In this document: positions 1 to 5,506 of the stretch, piece by piece
Layout of the letters: each line of letters starts with the position of its first letter
Numbering within the stretch: position 1 is the stretch's first letter
Origin: Methylocystaceae bacterium
GTDB lineage: Bacteria > Pseudomonadota > Alphaproteobacteria > Rhizobiales > Beijerinckiaceae
Assembly: GCA_003152255.1 (NCBI GenBank)
Contig: PLZT01000341.1
Span: forward strand, 1-5,532
Direction: 5' to 3'
Length of the DNA stretch: 5,532 nucleotides
Notes under the pieces: model-generated
What the model was told of the DNA's origin: nothing
The model's database searches: none
Seen by the model: the letters and a program-made list of their open reading frames with translations, nothing else
Program-made: the position numbers and the translations under genes

Positions 1-2
1 TC

Positions 3-188
3 GCATATTGGGACGCGGCGCCCCTAGACGCGGCGGCGGTCGCCTCGATGGTCGAGCAGGCGCCCACGAGCAAGGTCGCTTTGTCCGTCGCGTCATTCTC
101 GAATACGCCCATCTCCGCGATCCGCCGGGCTGTTGGCCTTTCGCAAGCGGAGGTGAAGGACGCGGTTCCGACCGAGTTGGCGGCATAG
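3..188 (+). CDS. C-terminal end of an unrecognised protein (partial)
   Basis: An open frame enters from the left edge and stops at TAG 186-188, giving 61 residues. The first in-frame ATG is at 48-50, but it has no convincing ribosome-binding site, so I read this as the tail of a longer gene. The residues are alanine-rich. Near the end is a stretch (TPISAIRRAVGLSQAEVKDA) that looks like a small helix-turn-helix or helical bundle, but I do not recognise the family. A hairpin overlaps the stop codon directly, as expected at the end of a real gene. Another frame is open over the same bases (8-220) but is arginine/glycine-rich in the way out-of-frame GC-rich DNA usually is. Function unknown. Confidence 0.5.
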   Translation, partial: AYWDAAPLDAAAVASMVEQAPTSKVALSVASFSNTPISAIRRAVGLSQAEVKDAVPTELAA

Positions 189-206
189 CCCGCGATCGCG
201 CGGGCT
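187..206 (+). terminator. Hairpin overlapping the stop of the first gene, probable terminator
   Basis: An 8-bp perfect stem (AGCCCGCG at 187-194 with CGCGGGCT at 199-206) closes a 4-base loop and starts inside the TAG stop of the upstream gene. The following T-run is only three bases, so this is a weak intrinsic terminator or an mRNA 3'-end stabiliser. Confidence 0.5.
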
Positions 207-232
207 TTCGTATGAGGTGAGCGGCTGTTTCG

Positions 233-276
233 AATGAGCGCGCCGCGCGTTATTTCGCGCCCGCCGCGCGCTCATT
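233..276 (+). terminator. Second, longer hairpin with T-rich tail
   Basis: AATGAGCGCG at 233-242 pairs perfectly with CGCGCTCATT at 267-276. An inner stem, GCGCG 245-249 with CGCGC 256-260, can also form. The following bases (tcgttttgatgattt) are T-rich but broken by other bases. It lies 45 bases after the first gene and probably acts as a backup terminator. Its outer arms are also palindromic enough to work from the other strand. Confidence 0.45.
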
Positions 277-388
277 TCGTTTTGATGATTTCACGAACAG
301 CGGCTTTGTTGCGCGGAGGCTTCGAAAGGCGCGAGGGCACCGTCGTGGAGTCATTTAGGCAACGCGTACGAAATCGGCTTGCCCGAGT

Positions 389-724
389 TTGCGCATTCGG
401 TTGAGCGATCACAAGGGCGCGCGGCTGATGCTCGACGCCTTACCGAAAGCGAAAACCCTGATTGCCGACCGCGGCTATGACAGCGACTGGTTCCGCGCGA
501 CGCTGAAAAAACGCGGAACCGAGCCCCGCATCGCACCGACAAAAAGCCGAAAGATTCCGCTCGCCTATGACAAGGCGCTCTATCAAACGCGCCACAAAAT
601 CGAAAATCTGTTCGCCAAGCTCAAACACTGACGGCGCATCGCAACACGTTACGACCGTTGCGTTCACACCTTCTTCTCGGCAATCAGTATCGGAGCAGCC
701 ATCGCCTTCTATCTCAACCAATGA
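389..724 (+). pseudogene. IS5-family transposase, 3' remnant with in-frame stop
   Basis: This is the C-terminal part of a DDE transposase of the IS5 family, which would act on the ends of its own element. The stretch TLIADRGYDSDWF carries the second catalytic Asp (residue 27 counting from TTG 389), and RHKIENLFAKLKH carries the catalytic Glu (residue 72). Family members continue KLK-x-WRRIATRYDRC. Here the Trp codon is TGA at 629-631, and the same frame then resumes with RRIATRYDRCVHTFF and runs to a natural TGA at 722-724. The first catalytic Asp and the whole N-terminal domain are missing upstream, and the usual TxGQ stretch before SDHKGA appears deleted. Two lesions make a working enzyme very unlikely. 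I could not find terminal inverted repeats. The family is clear; the subgroup is not. Confidence 0.88.
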
Positions 725-840
725 GTCCTGAGCCTAGCTCAAAGCAGGTCCGGCTCGGAATTACCTATGGCGCGACAATTCCATGAGTTACGGTAGGCGG
801 TCCGCTCGGCGCTGCAGCCGAGGCACGTTAAGACTGCTTT

Positions 841-845
841 GGGAG
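841..845 (+). promoter_or_regulatory. Ribosome-binding site selecting ATG 853
   Basis: GGGAG sits 7 bases before ATG 853 but only 1 base before the alternative ATG 847. The spacing therefore favours 853 as the real start of the TerB/COQ4-like gene. A short dyad (CTCGGC 805-810 with GCCGAG 817-822) lies in the leader; its role is unknown. Confidence 0.6.
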
Positions 846-852
846 CATGTTG

Positions 853-1881
853 ATGTCCACGGATCTCGATCTCGAAGTAGCGGCGCTTCACCCGGGCACG
901 CCCGCGCATGTCAGCCTTGCGATTCTCGGCGCGATGGCTTTTGTCGCGGAAGCTGGGCAGGCGCCTGCGCGATCGGAGGATGTCGATATGATCACGAGCG
1001 CCTGGCGATTCATCTTCGGCAAGACCTCCCGACTTGATTGGTATGGGCTCCCACGCGTCGAGCCCGAACTTCTCGCATCGTTGGTCACGCCCGCAAGTTT
1101 GCGGGAAGACGCGATCAAATTCATGACTGTGATTACCTGCATCGACGGCGTCCCCGAGGGGGCCAAGGTCGATGCCGTGCGCCGATACGCGGCCGCGCTC
1201 GATATCGAGGCGTCCTATATTGATCTCCTTGGTCTCAGCTCTACTGGACATATGAAGGACGCGCTTGCCGAAATGACGCGTCTCAACATGGACAGCATCA
1301 CCAATGGCCAATGGACGGGAGGGGATTCGAACGCCTGGCTCTTGCCTTATGTCGGGCCCTCAGCCGATCCTGCCCTGGCCGCGCGCTTCCATGCTCTATC
1401 GGGATATCCTTCGAACAGCTTCGGGCGCGCCTTCCACGACCACTTCACATCGAACAACTATGAATTTCCGGGGGAAGCGATGGCGCTCAACGCCGGCTTC
1501 TCGGTGCCTCACGACAGCGCTCATGTCATAACCGGCTATAACACCACGCCGCGGGGCGAGATCCTTGTTTCGGTGTTCACCTCGACGATGCATGATCGCT
1601 TGCCGATGGGCGCTCACGTCCTTCCGGTGATCTTCATCTGGCATCTCCACATTCAAATCAATCCGGTCGCCGGAAAAGCCGCGACCCCTATGGATCCCCA
1701 GAATTTCTGGTGCGCTTGGGCGGCGGGAGCCGCCAGCAGAGTCGACACTTTCGCGCCGGGATGGGATTTTTGGGAGCTCGCGGAGCGATCGCTGGCCGAG
1801 GTTCGAACGATCTTCGGCATTCCTGTCGAAGGCCTCGAAGCTTGGGCAAACGCGCAGGGCTTCAGGCCCGTAATCGCCTGA
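853..1881 (+). CDS. COQ4-like protein with TerB-like N-terminal domain
   Basis: This is a 342-residue protein with two recognisable halves. Residues about 18-130 resemble TerB-type helical domains: two hydrophobic helices, with a conserved-looking Asp-Gly at 98-99 (CIDGVPEG). Residues about 165-335 resemble COQ4. HDSAHVITGYNTTPRGE gives the exact HDxxHx11E metal motif (H220, D221, H224, E236), and the C-terminal pattern of Trp, Gly, Trp and then LAEVRTIFGI matches the way COQ4 proteins end. COQ4 is known in coenzyme Q synthesis, where it acts on the C1 position of the ring. Canonical COQ4 is about 220-260 residues and lacks the N-terminal half seen here. Neither a signal peptide nor a clear membrane segment is visible. 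The gene stands alone between IS5 and IS110 remnants, with no ubiquinone genes nearby. Its substrate is unknown; a direct role in quinone synthesis is only a possibility. Confidence 0.75.
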   Translation: MSTDLDLEVAALHPGTPAHVSLAILGAMAFVAEAGQAPARSEDVDMITSAWRFIFGKTSRLDWYGLPRVEPELLASLVTPASLREDAIKFMTVITCIDGVPEGAKVDAVRRYAAALDIEASYIDLLGLSSTGHMKDALAEMTRLNMDSITNGQWTGGDSNAWLLPYVGPSADPALAARFHALSGYPSNSFGRAFHDHFTSNNYEFPGEAMALNAGFSVPHDSAHVITGYNTTPRGEILVSVFTSTMHDRLPMGAHVLPVIFIWHLHIQINPVAGKAATPMDPQNFWCAWAAGAASRVDTFAPGWDFWELAERSLAEVRTIFGIPVEGLEAWANAQGFRPVIA

Positions 1882-2092
1882 CGCGGCGGCGGCTCACGGA
1901 CCGATAAGAACGCTCATGGCTGAATGTTAAGTGGCGCGAAGGGCTCGGCTCAATGGGCATCCGACCGAGCGACTTCCGAATAATCTTTCCTTTTCACTGC
2001 CTGGAGTCGAACCTTTAGCGCTCATTCGCTGTCTGCGTGACTATGTCAGCTTTTCGGCTTCGAGCGCACGTGCGACCGACAAAGTACAAACC
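1882..2092. other. Intergenic stretch between the COQ4-like gene and the IS110 remnant
   Basis: I find no supported gene here. A frame is open from 1931 to 2128 but has no ribosome-binding site, runs into the IS110 remnant and resembles nothing I know. No clear terminator follows the COQ4-like gene. The part next to 2092 may once have belonged to the IS110 element, but I see no residual transposase sequence in it. Confidence 0.4.
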
Positions 2093-2347
2093 TCACACCC
2101 GCGCATCGTTGCGGTCGGATTTGGTTAGACGGGCTGACAGAGCAGCGTGTCCATGGCGCGCGTCCATGCACACCGCCGGCAATCCAGCGGACTTTAAAGA
2201 ACGCCACAACCTCGGTGATGTCGGCCCGCTTTCCGGACCGATCCTGACCGCATGAGGCGCTTTGCTTCGAATGAAAGCGATCAAAACTCCAGGCTCGGAC
2301 GCCACTTCAGCTTCGATGACAACACTCACGGCCGCGAAACATTTCAA
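2093..2347 (-). pseudogene. IS110-family transposase remnant (N-terminal part, internally deleted)
   Basis: On the minus strand, 84 codons read as the N-terminal region of an IS110-type (DEDD, RuvC-like) transposase. They run KCFAAV, then VVIEAEVASEPGVLIAFIRS, then ESGPTSPRLWRSLKSAGLPA, and end with CMDARHGHAALS and SDRNDAR. Family members have MKCFAAVDVS followed by some 15 residues before VVIEA. Here FAAV joins VSVVIEA directly, so the segment with the first catalytic Asp is lost. The ESG Glu and the second-domain SDRNDA Asp residues remain. The usual GLE is GPE, the start codon position reads TTG (2345-2347), and the frame ends abruptly at TGA just after DAR, losing most of the protein including the C-terminal serine-containing domain. 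This cannot be a functional transposase. Confidence 0.88.
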
Positions 2348-2394
2348 GCCGTCGGAGATCGGTCTGCTGATCGCCCCTTCAAAGGCGTCGTGCC

Positions 2395-2658
2395 ATGCAA
2401 ACGATACGCGCCTATGCCGCCGATCTCGTCTTACTCGATCAGACCTTGCGCGACTTTGGCGGCGAAGCACTCGAACCCCGCGCCCTGTTGCGGGAATATA
2501 CACGGCGGATGATGCTCGATATCTGGCCGAACGATGGTCGGCGCACGCCGACGATCGAAGATCGCGCGACCGGCCAGATGCTGGAGCACGTCCGCGAGCG
2601 TATCCGTGCGCTCGCGCCGGTTGATGAGCCGGCAAAGTGGTTGCGGGTGTACATTTAG
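2395..2658 (+). pseudogene. Fragment of a DUF4239-type membrane protein (tentative)
   Basis: The frame encodes 87 residues, beginning MQTIRAYAADLVLLDQTLRDFGGEALEPRALL. It includes further stretches typical of the soluble loop of DUF4239 (bestrophin-like) integral membrane proteins: a helix rich in Leu/Asp, then LREYTRRMMLDIWP, then MLEHVRERIRALAP, then DEPAKWLR. Complete members carry transmembrane helices on both sides; none are present here. The start at ATG 2395 is probably an internal Met of the ancestral protein, although AAAGG 2381-2385 would serve as a weak ribosome-binding site. The 3' end changes to VYI and stops just after KWLR, so both ends look cut. The IS110 remnant begins 48 bases upstream and may have caused the 5' loss. 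The family call rests on memory of similar proteins, and a small independent hypothetical protein remains possible. Confidence 0.45.
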
Positions 2659-2696
2659 AGGACGGCGACGGGCTTTCGAACGCTCATGCCAACCGG

Positions 2697-2719
2697 CGCC
2701 GCTTGAAGCTCAAGCGGCG
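2697..2719. repeat. Perfect 10-bp hairpin with 3-base loop
   Basis: CGCCGCTTGA (2697-2706) pairs with TCAAGCGGCG (2710-2719) around AGC. There is no T-run after it on either strand, so it is not itself an intrinsic terminator. It sits 4-6 bases before the large terminator hairpin and may be part of the same structured element. Confidence 0.6.
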
Positions 2720-2725
2720 AGCAGA

Positions 2726-2779
2726 GCCATCGAATATGAGAATATTTTTGGTCGATATTCTCCATTCGATGGCTTTTTT
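2726..2779 (+). terminator. Strong intrinsic terminator with T6 tail
   Basis: GCCATCGAAT (2726-2735) pairs with ATTCGATGGC (2764-2773). After a small bulge (AT against C), GAGAATAT (2738-2745) pairs with ATATTCTC (2755-2762), leaving a 9-base loop. The 18-bp stem is followed at once by six T residues (2774-2779). This is a textbook Rho-independent terminator for rightward transcription, presumably inherited from the broken gene upstream. Confidence 0.75.
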
Positions 2780-2792
2780 GGACCGAAGTTCC

Positions 2793-2815
2793 ATATTCTC
2801 ACGCCAAGATGGCTC
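2793..2815. repeat. Second copy of the terminator's 3' arm (alternative pairing partner)
   Basis: ATATTCTCA (2793-2801) and GATGGCTC (2808-2815) are complementary to TGAGAATAT (2737-2745) and GAGCCATC (2724-2731). The terminator's 5' arm can therefore fold either with 2755-2773 or with this more distal segment, giving 17 bp in the second fold, and the two folds exclude each other. It could be an attenuation-like switch, or simply a duplicated or nested inverted repeat left by a mobile element. Confidence 0.5.
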
Positions 2816-2895
2816 CCGACATACGTGCAACGCGACAGCAAGATCGGCGCTCGTAAATCAATTCGTCGATTGTCACGACAGTCGTCGATCCGTCG

Positions 2896-3255
2896 CTATG
2901 GCTTCGGTGAGAACAGGTCGGGCGCGCCTGGTTTCAGCACGACGTAGCAGCGCCGCCAGGGCTGATCGTCGATCAGCCGCCAGCGATGTCCGCTCCCAGC
3001 GGTGTCTGCTGCGACCAGCACATCGCCGGGAGCGAGGACGAACGTCTCGCCGTCGCGGGTGGTGAACCCCAGCGTCCCCGAGAGCGTCAGCACGTATTGC
3101 GTCTCCGGCGCATCGTGCCAGTCGAACGAAGAATGCGGCGGCGACTCCTTGAAGTGCACGGCGACGACGTCGGTGCGGGCGTCGAGCCCGACCGTTCCCT
3201 CAATGACGAGCGAGGCGTTGTCGGGGCCGGTGCCGAGTTTGAATGCATGCATCAT
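2896..3255 (-). CDS. Small cupin-domain protein
   Basis: This is a 119-residue single-domain cupin. The first cupin motif lies around WHDAPETQYVLTLSG (His47, Glu51, Gln53, ending in the family's typical turn Gly60). The second is VLAPGDVLVAADTAGSGH with His90. Compared with the classical two-His first motif only one His is visible, so metal binding, if any, may use His47, a Glu or Gln, and His90. The protein is cytoplasmic with no signal peptide. Start ATG 3255 is supported by GAGG 7 bases upstream, which overlaps the stop codon of the preceding gene, indicating translational coupling. Similar small cupins occur widely with no fixed function; a sensing or enzymatic role towards a small ligand shared with the neighbouring binding protein is inference. 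Confidence 0.82.
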   Translation of the reverse strand: MMHAFKLGTGPDNASLVIEGTVGLDARTDVVAVHFKESPPHSSFDWHDAPETQYVLTLSGTLGFTTRDGETFVLAPGDVLVAADTAGSGHRWRLIDDQPWRRCYVVLKPGAPDLFSPKP

Positions 3256-3262
3256 CGAAGCG

Positions 3263-3266
3263 CCTC
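3263..3266 (-). promoter_or_regulatory. Ribosome-binding site of the cupin gene, overlapping upstream stop
   Basis: On the minus strand GAGG begins within the TGA stop (3267-3265) of the binding-protein gene and lies 7 bases before ATG 3255. This arrangement supports a bicistronic message with coupled translation. Confidence 0.65.
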
Positions 3267-3984
3267 ACATTATCTCCGCGCGGCCGAGCCAGCGCGACTG
3301 CAGTCGGGCGAATTCGCCGTTCTCGTGTAGTTTTTGAATTGCCGCATCGACCGCGTCGCGGAGATCCGCGCGATCCCGCGCGAACGCTATGCCGAGCTTC
3401 TCGTGGGTCGGAACCTGCATTGCGACGCTGAGTTCCGGCCGGTCCTTGACGAGCCACGAGATCACGGGGAACAGTTTGATGATCATCCCGATGCGCCCCG
3501 CCGAGAGATCGTCGAGCGCGGCAGGGATGCCATGATAGGGGTAATAGCGGATGCCGGCGATCTCGCCTTGCGCGAGCAGGCGTTTCGCCACCGCGTCCGA
3601 CGTATTGCCGATCTGTATGCCCGCTGTGAGGCCGCGCAAATCCGCGGGCGAAGTTACGTTTGGCGACAGATGTCGGTTGACCGCGACGCCCTGGTTGAAC
3701 TCGAGATAGGGCCGCGAAAACAGAACGACGGAGGCCCGCTCCGGCGTGATCGTCGTGCCCGAGATCACCGCATCGCAGCTCCGATTGACGAGACCATCGA
3801 AGATGCCGTTGAAATCGTCGCCGCTATAGGCAACCGGCTGCAACTCGAGACCCAGTTCACGGCACGCCGCTCGCATGAGCTCGACGTCGAAACCGGTGCG
3901 CAGACCGTCCTGCATGACATCGAACGGTGGATCCGGATAAGCCGACCGGACCACCAACGCGCCGGGGGATAGGGTGCTCATCAT
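3265..3984 (-). CDS. Family-3 solute-binding-like protein without signal peptide
   Basis: This is a 239-residue protein of the periplasmic amino-acid-binding type (SBP_bac_3). It carries the N-lobe YPDPPF and GFDVELM, the family signature SGTTITPERASVVLFSRPY around residues 75-93 (Arg83 matches the residue that grips the ligand carboxylate in HisJ-like proteins), then GIQIGNTSDAVAKRLL, and a C-terminal KLGIAFARDRADL region ending in the usual RWLG. The mature fold begins almost at once after the start. There is no hydrophobic signal sequence, and none in the frame upstream. Where HisJ-like proteins have an Asp for the ligand amino group (after AGRI), this protein reads AGRIGMIIKLFP, so a standard amino acid ligand is doubtful. 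ATG 3984 has a weak GAGA 7 bases upstream; TTG 4005 is an alternative. The cupin gene follows after 9 bases. No permease or ATPase gene is present here. Confidence 0.85.
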   Translation of the reverse strand: MMSTLSPGALVVRSAYPDPPFDVMQDGLRTGFDVELMRAACRELGLELQPVAYSGDDFNGIFDGLVNRSCDAVISGTTITPERASVVLFSRPYLEFNQGVAVNRHLSPNVTSPADLRGLTAGIQIGNTSDAVAKRLLAQGEIAGIRYYPYHGIPAALDDLSAGRIGMIIKLFPVISWLVKDRPELSVAMQVPTHEKLGIAFARDRADLRDAVDAAIQKLHENGEFARLQSRWLGRAEIM

Positions 3985-4228
3985 CGTTCCGTCTCGCCGC
4001 CACAAACTTGTGCCGATTAAGGGGGAATTAGGTTGCGAGAAGGGCTTTGGCGCCCATCGGAATGTCGCACGCCTAACGCCAGAGGTTCGTTCGAGCGAGA
4101 TCCATCCACTCGTTCCCCCGACCGCTCATCACAGCCTTCACCATATAGAAGCGTGAAGCCCTTGGCCATCTCCGCGGTAACCGCCGGAGGCATGGCAAGC
4201 TTCGAACGGTCCACCACCGCGTCGACCG
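3985..4228. other. Divergent spacer upstream of the binding-protein gene
   Basis: It must hold the promoter of the leftward binding-protein/cupin unit, but I see no convincing -35/-10 pair. A rightward frame is open from 4033 and a leftward one over 4217-4017. Both look like chance reading of GC-rich DNA, with no ribosome-binding site and no family resemblance. Confidence 0.4.
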
Positions 4229-4411
4229 TGGCTTTATTTTCGGTTCCTGCTAAGCTTGCTCCTCGTCGAGGAGATGTTGCTCGAATGCGGGGCCGCTCTC
4301 TCCTACGAAACCATCCGTCGCTGGGCCATGAAATTTCGACCCGATTACGCCCGCCGCCTGAAGCGCAAGAAGCCCGGCCGGCGGAAGTTCATCAACGCCG
4401 CTTTTCCGTAA
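4229..4411 (+). pseudogene. IS6-family transposase fragment
   Basis: In frame 2, about 50 codons match the N-terminal DNA-binding part of IS6-type transposases: WLYFRFLLSL, VEEMLLECG, SYETIRRWAMKF and PDYARRLKRKKPG (4229 to about 4379). The characteristic next segment, WHLDEV with the first catalytic Asp, is absent. The frame instead continues with about ten unrelated residues to TAA 4409-4411. The N-terminal start is also unrecognisable. The catalytic domain is entirely lost. The fragment sits just before the truncated histidine kinase, and its element may have been involved in removing the kinase's sensor part. Confidence 0.8.
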
Positions 4412-4590
4412 GCAGTCACGGGCAACACGCGTTGCAGCCGGGACGCGAGCTGTTCCTCCTGGTGTTCGGCCAAAATCATTCGGGTCTCCGTCGATTGAAC
4501 GAATTGAAATTTAAGAAGAACGGTCACCGAGCCGTACGGCGCGGGCTGGCCCCGCTGAACGCCGCGGCCCGATACGCAACCTGCATCGAC

Positions 4591-5319
4591 ATGGATTCGC
4601 TCAATCAGCGTTTTCCCGAAGGCGAAATGCCTATCGAGGTTCTGCCTTTCGTGAAGGCGGTGAACGAAGCGCTGACCCGCCTCGACGCCGGCGTCGCCGG
4701 GCAAGGGCGCTTCACCGCCAACGCCGCGCATGAATTGCGCGCGCCGATCGCCATTCTCGACGCGCGGGCCGACGCCGTGAACGACGACGCGCTCAACCGG
4801 GAGATAAAGCGCGACGTGCGGCGCATGCGGACGGTCGTCGACCAGTTGCTGCTCGTCGCGCGGCGCTCCAGCAATGAACACGACGACGCTCCATCGATCG
4901 ATCTCGGGGAAGCCGTTCGATCGATTGCCGGAAACTATCTGCCCATAGCGATCGCCAATGGCCGTCGCCTCGAACTCGACGCGCCGACGCCGCCGGTGAT
5001 TGCGCGCATCGGCCGTTGGGAGCTCGAATGCGTCGTCGGCAATCTCATCGACAACGCCTTGCGGGCAGAACCCCAGGGCGGCTGCGTCTCGATTCGCGTT
5101 GGAGCGGATCGCGAGATCGAAGTCATCGATCACGGCGAAGGCGTGGGGCCAGAAGATCGTGAGCAGATTTTCGAGCCTTTCTGGCGCAAAAGCGATGCGC
5201 CGCCAGGCACGGGCCTAGGCCTCGCCATCGTCAAGGAGATCATGGAGATGCATGGCGGGCGAATTTCCGTCGAGGAGACGCCCTATGGCGGCGCGACGTT
5301 CAGGATGACGTTTCAATAA
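4591..5319 (+). CDS. Sensor histidine kinase, catalytic part only (5'-truncated)
   Basis: Homology to QseC-like two-component kinases begins at about 4534 with the HAMP linker (VRRGLAPLNAAARYATCID, just after where the second membrane helix should end) and continues to TAA 5317-5319. ATG 4591 is the first in-frame ATG inside it and gives 242 residues. All catalytic landmarks are present: the H-box FTANAAHELRAPIAIL with phospho-acceptor His47, the N-box NLIDNA (N151, N155), the G1 box DHGEGVG (D180), the F-box FEPFW (194-198) and the G2 box GTGLGLAI (206-213). The periplasmic sensor and both membrane segments are missing. The frame stays open back to 4033, but that stretch resembles nothing and covers the IS6 fragment in another frame. 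The site has no clear ribosome-binding site at 4591; GAAGG 4618-4622 before ATG 4627 is an alternative. No response regulator gene is visible. It is most likely a decayed gene, though a soluble kinase cannot be excluded. Confidence 0.8.
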   Translation: MDSLNQRFPEGEMPIEVLPFVKAVNEALTRLDAGVAGQGRFTANAAHELRAPIAILDARADAVNDDALNREIKRDVRRMRTVVDQLLLVARRSSNEHDDAPSIDLGEAVRSIAGNYLPIAIANGRRLELDAPTPPVIARIGRWELECVVGNLIDNALRAEPQGGCVSIRVGADREIEVIDHGEGVGPEDREQIFEPFWRKSDAPPGTGLGLAIVKEIMEMHGGRISVEETPYGGATFRMTFQ

Positions 5320-5439
5320 TTGTGAAGCCGCGCGCCGTCCTTAGGGGACTTCGTCACCACTATGTCCGGACGTAATTTTCGGCGCACACATCAGCTGGCG
5401 CGCAAGCGGGCGCATGCCGACCTCGTCCCGGTTTCGACA

Positions 5440-5456
5440 ATATTGCGGCGCAATAT
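5440..5456. repeat. 17-bp dyad, possible operator
   Basis: ATATTGCG and CGCAATAT flank a single central G, giving a perfect 8-bp dyad of the size and spacing typical of dimeric repressor sites. Nothing here shows which gene it would control; a gene beyond the right edge is the likeliest. Confidence 0.45.
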
Positions 5457-5506
5457 CAAATCCTGGCGACGGGCCTGCGCAACTCGGCGTTAGCCTACCG
5501 CTCTTA

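Noticed and set aside
729..741. TGAGC-CTA-GCTCA short inverted repeat after the IS5 remnant
   Set aside because: Five-base arms are too short to call an IS end, and no matching copy is found upstream of 389.
739..1311. 190-codon open frame on the minus strand over the TerB/COQ4-like gene
   Set aside because: It lies antisense to a gene with strong motif support, is rich in Arg, His and Asp as antisense GC-rich frames are, and has no family resemblance.
2003..2013. GGAGTCGAACC, resembling the reverse complement of a tRNA T-arm
   Set aside because: The flanking bases do not form the five-base T stem, and no acceptor, anticodon or D arm is present.
3334..3972. 212-codon open frame on the plus strand over the binding-protein gene
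   Set aside because: It is antisense to a clear family-3 binding protein, arginine-rich, and lacks a ribosome-binding site or known motif.
4033..4533. Open frame continuous with the kinase, which would make a 428-residue protein
   Set aside because: The translated stretch is low in hydrophobic residues, has no sensor or membrane helices, overlaps the IS6 fragment in another frame, and resembles nothing. The openness looks accidental.
4345..5133. 262-codon open frame on the minus strand over the kinase
   Set aside because: It is antisense to the kinase catalytic domain, and its residues mirror the codon bias of the real strand.
5362..5493. 43-codon open frame after the kinase
   Set aside because: There is no suitably spaced ribosome-binding site, the composition is arginine-rich, and the dyad lies inside it.
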